Shown: piece by piece, positions 24,537-34,176 of the stretch
How the letters are laid out: the number at the start of each line of letters is the position of its first letter
How positions within the stretch are numbered: position 1 is the first letter of the stretch
Assembly (NCBI RefSeq): GCF_002949735.1
Contig: NZ_CP026681.1
Location: 5,300,001 to 5,364,000 of the forward strand
Direction of reading: 5' to 3'
Source of the DNA: Nostoc sp. 'Peltigera membranacea cyanobiont' N6
Lineage (GTDB): Bacteria > Cyanobacteriota > Cyanobacteriia > Cyanobacteriales > Nostocaceae
Length of the DNA: 64,000 nucleotides
Translations under genes and position numbers: made by a program
Notes under the pieces: model-generated
What the model saw: only the letters and a program-made list of their open reading frames with translations
Told to the model about the DNA's origin: nothing
The model's database searches: none

Positions 24537-27167
24537 TCAATTCGGCAAACCCTCAACCCGCATCAAATCCAATTCCCGTTCAAATATTTCATCAATTGGC
24601 AACATCTGACCATCAACAGTCATAAATTTATGGTCTTTTGTTGCTCGAATTAACGAACCATCTTCCAAACAATACTCAAATACTTCTTGTTTTCCGCGAT
24701 CGTGCCACTGTAACACAGGTTGCGTGTAAATATTCCCATTATTATCAACGCTGTACACAGTACATTCAATGCGTTTTTCTACAATTTTCCCAATGGACAA
24801 CAATCCATATTCTACTGTCAATATTTCCGTGTCATAGCTTAAACAATATTCAGCAAACTTCAACATTTGCTCAAATAATTCATCCGCAACTTTTTTCTGA
24901 ACGCCATTTTTCGCGGCGCCATCCACGAATTTTTCTCGCTGCTTTTGCATCTCAGAAACTTTCTTTTTACCCATCGCCCGACGCAGCAAGTCAGCTTGTC
25001 CTAAAGAATATCCAGCCATATCCTGAGCAATTTTCATAATTTGCTCTTGATAGACCATAATTCCATAGGTTTCGTCTAATATTGGTTCTAAAATGGTGTG
25101 TTGATAATCAATTTTTTCTCGCCCATGTTTGCGGTTAATAAACTTAGGAATCAGTCCCGCATCTAATGGCCCCGGTCGATAAAGTGCCAAAATCGAAGAA
25201 ATATCTTCTATATTAGAAGGCTTCAAATCTCGCACTATCTGACGCATCCCAGAAGATTCTAATTGAAATATTCCTTCTAACTCACCTGCTTCTAATAAAT
25301 CATAGGTTTTTTGTACATCTTTAGGTAAACTGCTATGTTCACCTTTAGCTAATATCCTCTGGGCTTTTCTTTCCTGGCGAGGAATTTCATCAGGATCGAC
25401 CCGATATCCTCTGGTTTCTTGAATCAAATCTACAGTTTTTTGAATCAGTGTCAGGTTCCGTAAACCCAGAAAATCCATTTTCAACAAACCCATTGATTCC
25501 AGGTCTTCCATGAAATACTGGGTAATTACAGAACCGTCATTATTCTTTTGTAAGGGGACAATTTCATCAAGTGGATCGGCAGAAATTACCACACCTGCTG
25601 CATGAACACCAAATGTTTTGTTAGTTCCTTCAATTCGCATTGCCATATCAAGCCAGTGGCGAACATGGGGTTCTTTATCATATTTCTCTTTAAACTCTGG
25701 TTCTGGAGTTTTATCGGAAACCATCACCTTGAGTTTCGTTGGTTTCCCCCGCACCACAGGGATCATTTTCGCCATTTTGTCAGCTTCCCCGTAGGGAATA
25801 TTCAATACTCTGGCGACATCTTTTAAAACTGCTTTAGAAGTTAGGCGGTTAAAAGTAATAATTTGAGCAACTCTATCTGCACCATATTTTTCAGTTACAT
25901 AATCAATAACTTTATCCCGTTGTTCAATACAGAAATCTGTATCAATATCAGGCATGGATTTCCGTTCTGGGTTCAAGAAACGCTCAAATAGTAACCCATG
26001 ATGTACGGGGTCAATATTAGTAATTCGCATTGCATAAGCAACTAATGAACCAGCCGCCGAACCCCGGCCTGGGCCCACAGGAATATTATTATCTCTAGCA
26101 AATTTGATGTAATCCCATACAACTAAAAAGTATTTGGAAAAACCCATCTGCTGAATCATTTTCAGTTCGTATTCCAATCTTTCTTTATAGACGGAATCGA
26201 CTTCTTGGCGAGACTTGCGATTTAATCGTTCTAAAAGTCCACTCCATGCAACATCTTCGGCGTAAGTGTCAGCAGTATGACCAGAGGGAATGGGGGGTGT
26301 CGGAATCTGAGGCTCACCCATGATATGGTAAGGCTCGACTTTATCAGCGACTTCTTCAGTGGTAGCGATCGCTTCGGCAATTACATCATCCGGTAAATGG
26401 TCGCGAAATAGCTGCCGCATCTCCTCACCAGATTTGAGATACTCTGTGCCGCTATAACGCATCCGCTTATCTTCAGCAATTAGCTTGCCAGTTTGAATAC
26501 ATAGCAAAGCATCGTGGGCTTCAACGTCAAAACAAGAAATAAAATGTGAATCATTAGTAGCAATAATTTTAATGCCTAGTTCCCTAGCAATTTTGACTAT
26601 TTCTACATTCACAATTCGGTCTTCTTGGGAACCGTGGTCTTGAATTTCTAGATAATAATCATCACCAAATACCTCTTTATACCATTGGGCAACTTTTCGG
26701 GCGGCATCAGGTCTATTACTGAGAATCGCTTGGGGAACTTCTCCACCCAAGCAAGCGCTGGTGACAATCAAGCCTTCATGATATTCTTTTAGTAAATCTT
26801 TATTAATACAAGGACGAGAAAAAATTCCTTTGCCTTGAACACCTTTAAGATGAGAAATTGTGGTTAATTTGACTAAATTTTTGTACCCTTTGGTATTTTT
26901 AGCTAAAACAACTTGATGATATTTTGGTCGGCGTTCTTGTTTTTCGATATCGCCGTTAATAATATACATTTCATTGCCGATAATCGGTTTAATATTTTGA
27001 CTACGGCAGATTTTGATCAGTTCAACGGCTCCATACATGACACCATGATCGGTAAGAGCGATCGCTTTCATGCCCAGTGCGATCGCTCGATCCACCAACT
27101 CTGGTAGCTGACTTGCCCCATCTAGTAGACTGTAGTCACTGTGAATATGTAAAGGCACAAAGGACAT
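24537..27167 (-). CDS. dnaE: DNA polymerase III alpha subunit, N-terminal part fused to the N-half of a split intein (DnaE-N)
   Basis: This 876-residue protein starts 'MSFVPLHIHSDYSLLDGASQ' with a PHP domain, then the polymerase palm/thumb including the catalytic 'PDIDTDFC' and 'GPGRGSAAGSLVAYA'. It breaks off inside the fingers region at 'LKFAEY', followed by a 102-residue intein N-half beginning 'CLSYDTEILT'. In cyanobacteria the rest of DnaE is encoded elsewhere behind the intein C-half, and protein trans-splicing joins the two. No C-half gene is present here. I set the start at ATG 27167, with GGAG six bases upstream; a TTG at 27185 is also in frame. Confidence 0.97.
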   Translation of the reverse strand: MSFVPLHIHSDYSLLDGASQLPELVDRAIALGMKAIALTDHGVMYGAVELIKICRSQNIKPIIGNEMYIINGDIEKQERRPKYHQVVLAKNTKGYKNLVKLTTISHLKGVQGKGIFSRPCINKDLLKEYHEGLIVTSACLGGEVPQAILSNRPDAARKVAQWYKEVFGDDYYLEIQDHGSQEDRIVNVEIVKIARELGIKIIATNDSHFISCFDVEAHDALLCIQTGKLIAEDKRMRYSGTEYLKSGEEMRQLFRDHLPDDVIAEAIATTEEVADKVEPYHIMGEPQIPTPPIPSGHTADTYAEDVAWSGLLERLNRKSRQEVDSVYKERLEYELKMIQQMGFSKYFLVVWDYIKFARDNNIPVGPGRGSAAGSLVAYAMRITNIDPVHHGLLFERFLNPERKSMPDIDTDFCIEQRDKVIDYVTEKYGADRVAQIITFNRLTSKAVLKDVARVLNIPYGEADKMAKMIPVVRGKPTKLKVMVSDKTPEPEFKEKYDKEPHVRHWLDMAMRIEGTNKTFGVHAAGVVISADPLDEIVPLQKNNDGSVITQYFMEDLESMGLLKMDFLGLRNLTLIQKTVDLIQETRGYRVDPDEIPRQERKAQRILAKGEHSSLPKDVQKTYDLLEAGELEGIFQLESSGMRQIVRDLKPSNIEDISSILALYRPGPLDAGLIPKFINRKHGREKIDYQHTILEPILDETYGIMVYQEQIMKIAQDMAGYSLGQADLLRRAMGKKKVSEMQKQREKFVDGAAKNGVQKKVADELFEQMLKFAEYCLSYDTEILTVEYGLLSIGKIVEKRIECTVYSVDNNGNIYTQPVLQWHDRGKQEVFEYCLEDGSLIRATKDHKFMTVDGQMLPIDEIFERELDLMRVEGLPN
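24540..24845 (-). other. Split intein N-terminal half (102 residues) within dnaE
   Basis: The domain runs from Cys1 ('CLSYDTEILT') to 'RVEGLPN'. Block B is 'RATKDHKF', with Thr69 and His72. The extein residue before it is Tyr ('LKFAEY'). From memory of the Nostoc punctiforme DnaE intein, it differs at only about five positions: Ser17 for Pro, Leu45 for Ala, Lys52 for Glu, and Glu98-Gly99 for Asp-Asn. Confidence 0.96.
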
Positions 27168-27360
27168 AAGCATCTCCAAGCACAAGCCAAGATATCTTTA
27201 GGGGCCTACCTTGTGGTATACCCTTTCAAGCCGGATTTTGTAAAGCAACGGAATATTACATTAGCAGTTTTTACCTAAAATTAAAGCTGTTCTTTTTCCG
27301 AAATTGTCACTGCGATCAGTGTTGTTTTAATAGTTACAGCAGTTAATCAGCATCTAACTA

Positions 27361-28653
27361 ATGAGTGAAACAGAGAGTACTACTTCGCCTGAAACCAAAG
27401 CTCGCCCTTGGTGGCAGCGTATCCCTCTCACATTGCAAATTCTCATCGCCCTAGTAGCCGCAGTCAGTGTCGGAATTGCCCTTGGTGCAGGGAATCCCAA
27501 TCCCAGTAATGCCACCTTAATTAATAATTTAGCAATTCCGGCTGATTTGGTGTTAAAAGCTCTCCGCGCCCTAGCTACCCCTCTAATTCTGGTAGCGGTG
27601 CTGCATACCTTAATGACAACCAACATCCCCGGTACAGCCGGACGGCGACTGGCTGTACTACTTTTAACTAACACTACCGTAGCTATTTTAGTAGGACTTT
27701 TAGTTGCAAATGTGCTGCGTCCAGGGACTTGGGGTAAAGTAACCACCTCAACAACTACACAAATAACTGCTCAGAGTATCGATCCTTGGGGAATACTAAA
27801 AGATGCTGTACCAGAAGCTGTCCTCAAGCCATTAGTTGATAATAATGTCATTCAACTAATTGTTATTGCCCTGAGTTTTGGCATTGTTCTGCGGGCATTA
27901 AAATCTGAACAAATCGCCCAAGGAAAAAAAGAATACCAGCCGATAGAGGATGTTATCGGGATTTTGTTTGAAGCGGTAGTCCGCGTCCTCAACTGGGTAA
28001 TAGCCTTAGTGCCTTTCGCCGTCTTTGGAATTGTTGCTAAAACTGTTGCTATGCAAGGATTTGCACCATTTAAATCTTTGGGTGCATTTATCCTAGCGGT
28101 GCTATTAGCACTGGCATTGCAAGCGTGCTACTACCTCACCAGAGTAAAATTTGGTTCTTGGGTACCTCCGTTAAAATTCCTCGCTGGTGGTTCTGATGCT
28201 TTTTTGACAGCTTTCTCAACTTCTTCTTCTGCGGCGGCAATGCCTGTAACCTTTGAGGTTTTGCAAACAAAAGTTGGTTTAAGGGAATCTTCTGCTGCTT
28301 TGGGGGCATTAGTAGGGGCAAATTTCAATAATGATGGCACTGCCCTTTATGAAGCAATGTCTGCGTTGTTTATTTCCCAACTAATTGGACAACATCTAAA
28401 TCTGGGACAACAATTAATTGTCATCCTGACCTCGATTTTTGCCTCTGTAGGTGCGGCAAATATTCCTAATGCGGGACTGGTGACAATGACACTGGTGTTC
28501 ACTTCTGTAGGCTTACCAACCCAATACATCGCTTTGCTAGTTACCATAGACTGGTTTTTGGATCGCTGCCGCACCGCGATTAATGTCATGGGAGATATGA
28601 CTGTGAGTGCTTTACTTGACGGCAAAAAGCCTCGTTCTGTAGACGAGGCTTAA
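27361..28653 (+). CDS. Dicarboxylate/amino acid:cation symporter (DAACS family)
   Basis: The 430-residue multi-pass inner-membrane transporter has about eight hydrophobic helices, the serine-rich re-entrant loop 'FLTAFSTSSSAAAMPVT' near residue 285, the substrate/cation motif 'GANFNNDGTALYEAM' (a variant of NMDGT), and a C-terminal 'DRCRTAINVMGD' that holds the conserved Asp, Arg and Asn. Relatives (GltP, DctA) carry glutamate, aspartate or C4-dicarboxylates with H+ or Na+. The substrate is not predictable. It starts with ATG at 27361, divergent from dnaE. Confidence 0.93.
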   Translation: MSETESTTSPETKARPWWQRIPLTLQILIALVAAVSVGIALGAGNPNPSNATLINNLAIPADLVLKALRALATPLILVAVLHTLMTTNIPGTAGRRLAVLLLTNTTVAILVGLLVANVLRPGTWGKVTTSTTTQITAQSIDPWGILKDAVPEAVLKPLVDNNVIQLIVIALSFGIVLRALKSEQIAQGKKEYQPIEDVIGILFEAVVRVLNWVIALVPFAVFGIVAKTVAMQGFAPFKSLGAFILAVLLALALQACYYLTRVKFGSWVPPLKFLAGGSDAFLTAFSTSSSAAAMPVTFEVLQTKVGLRESSAALGALVGANFNNDGTALYEAMSALFISQLIGQHLNLGQQLIVILTSIFASVGAANIPNAGLVTMTLVFTSVGLPTQYIALLVTIDWFLDRCRTAINVMGDMTVSALLDGKKPRSVDEA

Positions 28654-28666
28654 TCTGACGGCTTTT
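28627..28666 (+). terminator. Terminator overlapping the symporter stop codon
   Basis: AAGCCTCG pairs with CGAGGCTT (28627-28651), and the outer AAAAAGCC can pair with GGCTTTTT a few bases later, ending in a T-run. The stem covers the last codons of the gene. Confidence 0.65.
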
Positions 28667-28673
28667 TAGGTAG

Positions 28674-28853
28674 CTAATGCTGTTGAGGCCCTTTAGCATC
28701 ACATTCTTTAGCCCAGCAGCGTTCTAGAAGTCGAAGACGCCAGATCAGTGCAAAGCGTTGGGGATTCAATACTAATTTAGTATCGTGACTAAATAAAGGC
28801 TGGTTCAGATACTGCCAAAGGGGAAAGTTAATTTTGGTGTGTTTTGGAGTCAT
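28674..28853 (-). CDS. Small hypothetical protein, 59 residues
   Basis: From ATG 28853 the frame reads 'MTPKHTKINFPLWQYLNQPL' then 'FSHDTKLVLNPQRFALIWRL' and a basic end with two cysteines, stopping at 28674. The composition (Trp, Arg, Leu, no rare runs) looks like a real small cytoplasmic protein rather than chance. The Shine-Dalgarno site is poor. It is convergent with the symporter gene. I do not recognise the family. Confidence 0.5.
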   Translation of the reverse strand: MTPKHTKINFPLWQYLNQPLFSHDTKLVLNPQRFALIWRLRLLERCWAKECDAKGPQQH

Positions 28854-29335
28854 AAGAACAACAAATATTATAAAAGTTCAACGGCCATATTTGGCATTTT
28901 GTCTAGCAATTGCCTGATACTGTTTTTCTAGTTAAAGACTACACTGCGGTTTTACAATTGTCCTGGTAAAAATTGCGGAATTTCACAAAGTGAATTTATG
29001 TTATTTCCGGTTTAATACTTAAATTACACCCAACATTTCTTGGATTCAATGAAATTTCGCATCTCTACATTAAGTAGATCGGCGCAATTAAAGCTAACTG
29101 GCGATCGCGAATAGTAGCGATCGCAGTAGAAGGCTGTCCTTTGTCATTAGTAAGGGCTTTAAGCCTATTTACGTTCCGCAACATACTTGGTTTTTTTGCG
29201 TCAGCTTACTTGGGTTGATTGTCTTAACCCAACCGTATTTAAACAGGAATTAGGCAATTAAAACGTAAGTCCTGTTGTAGAAGACTTGCAATTTTGTTAC
29301 CAAAGGGCTAGTTATACAGTAATTATTGATTTTTT
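28854..29335. other. Intergenic region
   Basis: About 480 bases between two minus-strand genes, with no open frame of note. It holds two GCGATCGC-type sites close together near 29102-29125. Confidence 0.45.
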
Positions 29336-29359
29336 CGGGGCGCAAGGTTTTGCGCCCCG
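29336..29359 (-). terminator. 3' hairpin of the calcium-binding protein gene
   Basis: CGGGGCGCAA pairs perfectly with TTGCGCCCCG around a 4-base loop, 10 bases past the stop. On the minus strand it is followed by A residues rather than T residues, so it is probably a 3' stabilising hairpin or an imperfect terminator. Confidence 0.5.
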
Positions 29360-29368
29360 ACTTTGATA

Positions 29369-32300
29369 TTAGACGATAGTGAAATTAGCAGCAGTCAGTG
29401 TGGTAGTGTTAATCCCAGTCAGGGTTGCCAAAATTTCATCGGTAGCTGTCACTATGATCTTGTTACTAGCGAAACTTAGTTGATTGAAGGTCAGACCACC
29501 AGACAAGCCAATCAAGTCAGCGCCCTTTGAAAAGTCGGTAATAGTATCACCGATATCACTCAAGCCTTGATAAATGAACAGGTCATCACCGCTACCGCCA
29601 GTCAAAGTATCCTTACCTGTACCACCAACGATCGCGTCATTACCAGCATCACCAATGAGGCTATCGTTACCTGTCCCACCGCGTAGTAGATCGTTACCAC
29701 TCTTGCCATTGATGTGGTCATCACCACCCTGACCATTGATAACATCAGATGAGTTGTCAAAACCATTGATATTATTGTTCAGGTCATTCAGAAAGGTGAC
29801 TGTGTTTTTGTTGAAGATGGTGCTTTGGGTGGAGTTAGCATTCAGGACATCAAAGCTGTCACTAATTGTAGTTTGCCCATTAAACAGGATATTGCCCACT
29901 GCTGATAGGTTATCTAGCTTTTCCAGAGCAAAGTTTTGCAGGATAACTTTTTCACTAGCTACCCCTTCAAAAGTGATTTCCAGATTTTTACTATTCTGAG
30001 TAAGTAGTAGATTTCGCGCAGTTAAGCCTGAACCTTGGAATTTTAGGGTATCCACTTCGGCAACGATCGCTGCTGATGCATTTGAGCCTTTGCCTACACC
30101 ACCAAAATCGGTGATGGTATCAACATCGTCACCTAAGTTGTAAACAAATTTATCTTTGCCTTTGCCACCTGTGAGGATATCGCTACCAAGATCGCCAGAT
30201 AACACGTCGTTGCCATTACCGCCATCGAGGTAGTCATTACCAGGAGTGCCATGAAGTACATCATTGCCATTGCTACCAAATAAGCGATCGCCTACTTGGA
30301 CAGTAACCCTAGCAGTGCTGGTGAGTTGGCGATCGCTAATGGTGTAGTCGAAACTAGCCGTACCAGTAAATCCGGTATTTGGTGTAAATACGATGAAGTC
30401 ATCTGTCAAGTTATCGGGAGTGCCGTTATTTTTCAGCACCGCAATACCATTAGTTGCAGCGCTGATACCAGTGACACTAAGGCTGGCGCTGTCAATGTCG
30501 CGATCGTTAGCTAGCAGGGTCTTTGCTTGAATAGTTACAGCAGTATATTTGCCAGTACTAACAGGATCGTTCACTGCAATAGGTGCGTCGTTAACTGGGT
30601 TGATGGTGAGGTTAAAAGTACCGTTGATAGTGCCGCCATTACCATCATTGACAGTGTAGGTAAAACTATCAATACCGTTGTAGTTGGTGTTGGGGGTGTA
30701 AATAAAGTAGTCGTCGTTGGTGTTGCCAGCAGTACCGTTGTTGTTGAGCATCAGTGTGCCATGACTGGGGTTATTAAAGCCAGTAATGCTCAATTTATCG
30801 CGATCTATATCTGTGTATTTACTTAAGATTGGGCTAACAAAGATATTAACTGCGGTATCTTCGTCGGTAGTAGCTATGTCGGCACTAGCTGGAGGAGTAG
30901 CAAAGCCAAAGATGACGTAGCTATTCCCAACACCAGATGGGCCGCGCCGAAAGTATGCTGCCGAACCGATAATCAGATCGTCAAAGCCATCACCGTTGAT
31001 GTCCCCTGCGCTACTGACAGAAGAACCAGTGAGATCGCTCTCATTAATGCCGTTGATTAACAAGCCATTGCTGCCATTAAGGTCAGAGAGGTTGAAGCTG
31101 GCTGCAAAGCCACTGTTCTTGCCAAATATTACGTAGCTCTGCCCAGCATAATACTTATCATTAACGAAAGCGGTAGGTGCCCCGATAATTAGGTCGTCGA
31201 AGCCGTCACCGTTGAAGTCCCCTGCACTGCTAACGGAGAAGCCTGAATTGTTAGAAATACTGTTAATAGCAAAACCGTTACTGCCGTCTAGGTTAGAGAG
31301 GTTGAGGCTAGCTCCAAAACCACTGCTCTTGCCAAATATTACGTAGCTGTCGCCACTAAATCTGCCGTAAGATCCCTTAGATCCTGCCCCAATAATTAGG
31401 TCGTCGAAGCCGTCACCGTTGATGTCCCCTGCACTACTGACGGAGAAACCTAATGTATTTATACCATTGAGCGTGAAACCGTTGCTGCCATTGAGGGTAG
31501 AGAGGTCGAGGCTGGCTGCAAAATCACTGCTCTTGCCAAACACCACGTAGCTCTGTCCAACACTAGATGCCCCGATAATTAGGTCGTCGAAGCCATCACC
31601 GTTGATATCCCCTGCATCGCTAACGAAGGAGTTTGAATTCTCGGTAAATGGGTTAGTACCATTAATCACAAAGCCGTTGCTGCCGTTAAGTGTAGAGAGG
31701 TCAAGGTTAGCTGCAAAGCCACTGCGACTGCCAAATACTACGTAACTTTTTGCGGCATTTGGTACTCCGATAATCACATCATCAAAGCCGTCGCCATTGA
31801 TATCCCCCGCAGTGCTGACGGAGTTACCTAAGTTGTCGCGGACATTGAAGCCCTGAATTGCAAAGCCGTTGCTGCCATTGAGGGTGGAGAGGTTGAAGTT
31901 GGCTCCAAAGCCATTGCTGCTGCCAAACACTACATAGCTCTCACCAGCCCCATAGATGTCATTAGGACTGGCAAACGGTACTCCGATAATCAGATCGTCA
32001 AAGCCATCACCGTTAACGTCCCCTGCATTACTTACAGAGTAGCCACCCCTATCGATCGCAAAGCCGTTGCTGCCGTTGAGGGTAGAGAGGTCAAGGCTAG
32101 CTGCAAAGCCACTACTGCTGCCAAACACCACGGAGCTTGGCTGCCCAATTGACCCGATAATCACATCATCAAAGCCGTCACCGTTAATGTCCCCGGCACT
32201 GCTGACAGAAATGCCTGAGCGATCGCTTTTATCGATCCCCTTGATTACGAAGCCGTTGCTGCCGTTGAGGTCAAATAGGTTGAAAAAAGAAAAAACTTCG

Positions 32301-34135
32301 GGTGCATCATTCAGCCCATTGATGGACAAGTTGACGGTAGCTGTAGCGATCGCGATCCCATCCCTGACATTGTAAGTGAAACTGTCACGACCAGTTTTAC
32401 CAACACCCAAATTTTCAAATCGTCCGTTGGGGTCATAGGTGAAGGTACTATCAGCATTGAAAGTGACTAAAGCGCCAGAACTTAGGCTAATAGGAGTACC
32501 AACTGTTAATGCACGACCGTTGAGATCCGTCACTGTTAAAGGGTTGCCGTCTGGGTCGCTGTCATTGGCTAAGACCGAAATTTTAACTGTGGTCGCTTCG
32601 TTTGTGGTAGCTGTGTCGGCAACCGCAACTGGAGGTTGATTCGGAGCCGTAGTATTTGCAGAGCCAAAGATGACGTAGCTTTGTCCCTCTTCAGATAAGT
32701 TTTCCTGGTCGTTGCTGGCAGTTGACGCGCCGATAATCAGGTCGTCGAAGCCATCGCCGTTGATGTCTCCTGCACTACTGACAGAAATGCCTGAACGGTC
32801 ACCCGCATAAATGCCGTCGATCGCGAAGCCGTTACTGCCGTTGAGAGTGGAGAGGTTGAGGCTGGCATCAAAGCCACTGTTTTTGCCAAACACCAAATAG
32901 CTCTGCCCAGCACTTATATTGCCATTAGGGTTGGCACCAAATACCCCGATAATCAAGTCATCGAAGCCGTCACCGTTGAAGTCTCCGGCACTGCTAATAG
33001 AGTTGCCTAAGTAGTTACCCGCATCAATGCCGTCGATCGCGAAACCGTTGCTGCCGTTAAGAGTGGAAAGGTTGAAGTTAGCTGTAAAGCCACTAGTGCT
33101 GCCAAAGACTACGTAGCTCTCCCCAACCCCTAACTGGTCGTTGGGGTCAGCACCAGGTGCCCCGATAATCAGGTCGTCTAAGCCGTCACCGTTGATGTCT
33201 CCGGCATTGCTGACGGAACTTCCTAAACGGTCGTTTGCATCAATACCATTGAGCGTAAAGCCGTTGCTACCATTGAGGTCAGAGGGGTTGAGGCTGGCTG
33301 CAAAGCCACTACTCTTGCCAAACACCACATAGCTTTGTCCAGCATATCGCTGACCGTTGGGATTGGCATTGCTTGCCCCAATAATCAGATCGTCGAAACC
33401 GTCACCGTTGAAGTCTCCGGCACTGCTAACAGAGGAGCCTAAGTAGTTACCTACATCAATGCCGTTGATTGCGAAGCCGTTGCTGCCGTTAAGAGTGGAA
33501 AGGTTGAGGTTAGCTGTAAAGCCACTACCACTACCAAAGACTACGTAGCTCCCATTATTACGCGACCCAATAATTAGGTCGTCAAAGCCATCGCCGTTAA
33601 TGTCTCCTGCATTGCTGACAGAGAAGCCTAATTGATCGAATGTATTCAAGCCGTTGCTCACGAAGCCGTTGTCGCCATTCAGGTCAGAGAGGTTGAAGCT
33701 GGCTCCAAAGCCATCACTACCAAACACCACGTAGCTCTTTCCAGGAATGGTATCGCTGAAACCGAAATAATCTGGTGCGCCGATAATCAGGTCGTCAAAG
33801 CCATCGCTGTTGATGTCCCCCGCATTACTGACGGAGCTGCCCGATCTCTCAAATGCATCAATACCGTTAATAACAAAGCCATTGCTGCCGTCAAGGTCAG
33901 AGGGGTTGAGGCTGGCTGCAAAGCCACTGCTCTTGCCAAACAGCACGTAGCTTTTCCCGGCATACGTGGAGGCACCAGGTGAGCCAATAATCAGGTCGTC
34001 AAAGCCGTCGCCATTGATATCTCCCGCATTGCTGACGGAATCGCCTAACAAGTCTCTACCATCGATACCGTTGATTACAAAGCCGTTTTTGCCGTTGAGG
34101 TCAGATAAGTTAAAAACTGCTGAATTAGATGCCAT
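29369..34135 (-). CDS. Large calcium-binding FG-GAP/cadherin-like/RTX protein
   Basis: The 1588-residue, very acidic, Asn/Asp/Gly-rich protein carries seven FG-GAP repeats (about residues 1-490) of about 65 residues, each with 'GDINGDGFDDLIIG' and '(S)YVVFG'. A cadherin-like Big_9-type domain follows ('NQPPVAVADTATTNEATTVK', about 495-610). Seven more FG-GAP repeats come next (612-1080), then two further Big_9-like domains (1083-1280). RTX calcium-binding nonapeptides lie at about 1282-1330 ('GNDYLDGGNGNDVLSGD') and 1465-1515. There is no N-terminal signal peptide, so type I secretion by a C-terminal signal is likely. The role would be cell-surface adhesion or matrix, but this is not shown by the sequence. 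ATG at 34135 has AAGGA nine bases upstream. It follows the TIGR03032-type gene by 41 bases. Confidence 0.92.
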   Translation of the reverse strand: MASNSAVFNLSDLNGKNGFVINGIDGRDLLGDSVSNAGDINGDGFDDLIIGSPGASTYAGKSYVLFGKSSGFAASLNPSDLDGSNGFVINGIDAFERSGSSVSNAGDINSDGFDDLIIGAPDYFGFSDTIPGKSYVVFGSDGFGASFNLSDLNGDNGFVSNGLNTFDQLGFSVSNAGDINGDGFDDLIIGSRNNGSYVVFGSGSGFTANLNLSTLNGSNGFAINGIDVGNYLGSSVSSAGDFNGDGFDDLIIGASNANPNGQRYAGQSYVVFGKSSGFAASLNPSDLNGSNGFTLNGIDANDRLGSSVSNAGDINGDGLDDLIIGAPGADPNDQLGVGESYVVFGSTSGFTANFNLSTLNGSNGFAIDGIDAGNYLGNSISSAGDFNGDGFDDLIIGVFGANPNGNISAGQSYLVFGKNSGFDASLNLSTLNGSNGFAIDGIYAGDRSGISVSSAGDINGDGFDDLIIGASTASNDQENLSEEGQSYVIFGSANTTAPNQPPVAVADTATTNEATTVKISVLANDSDPDGNPLTVTDLNGRALTVGTPISLSSGALVTFNADSTFTYDPNGRFENLGVGKTGRDSFTYNVRDGIAIATATVNLSINGLNDAPEVFSFFNLFDLNGSNGFVIKGIDKSDRSGISVSSAGDINGDGFDDVIIGSIGQPSSVVFGSSSGFAASLDLSTLNGSNGFAIDRGGYSVSNAGDVNGDGFDDLIIGVPFASPNDIYGAGESYVVFGSSNGFGANFNLSTLNGSNGFAIQGFNVRDNLGNSVSTAGDINGDGFDDVIIGVPNAAKSYVVFGSRSGFAANLDLSTLNGSNGFVINGTNPFTENSNSFVSDAGDINGDGFDDLIIGASSVGQSYVVFGKSSDFAASLDLSTLNGSNGFTLNGINTLGFSVSSAGDINGDGFDDLIIGAGSKGSYGRFSGDSYVIFGKSSGFGASLNLSNLDGSNGFAINSISNNSGFSVSSAGDFNGDGFDDLIIGAPTAFVNDKYYAGQSYVIFGKNSGFAASFNLSDLNGSNGLLINGINESDLTGSSVSSAGDINGDGFDDLIIGSAAYFRRGPSGVGNSYVIFGFATPPASADIATTDEDTAVNIFVSPILSKYTDIDRDKLSITGFNNPSHGTLMLNNNGTAGNTNDDYFIYTPNTNYNGIDSFTYTVNDGNGGTINGTFNLTINPVNDAPIAVNDPVSTGKYTAVTIQAKTLLANDRDIDSASLSVTGISAATNGIAVLKNNGTPDNLTDDFIVFTPNTGFTGTASFDYTISDRQLTSTARVTVQVGDRLFGSNGNDVLHGTPGNDYLDGGNGNDVLSGDLGSDILTGGKGKDKFVYNLGDDVDTITDFGGVGKGSNASAAIVAEVDTLKFQGSGLTARNLLLTQNSKNLEITFEGVASEKVILQNFALEKLDNLSAVGNILFNGQTTISDSFDVLNANSTQSTIFNKNTVTFLNDLNNNINGFDNSSDVINGQGGDDHINGKSGNDLLRGGTGNDSLIGDAGNDAIVGGTGKDTLTGGSGDDLFIYQGLSDIGDTITDFSKGADLIGLSGGLTFNQLSFASNKIIVTATDEILATLTGINTTTLTAANFTIV

Positions 34136-34176
34136 TGATGTTGATTCCTTTTAATTTTGAAATTTTGAATTGTTTC

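Noticed and set aside
30296..33982. Several antisense frames of 60-116 codons across the large FG-GAP gene
   Set aside because: They follow the repeat period of the real gene on the other strand and arise from its biased codon use.
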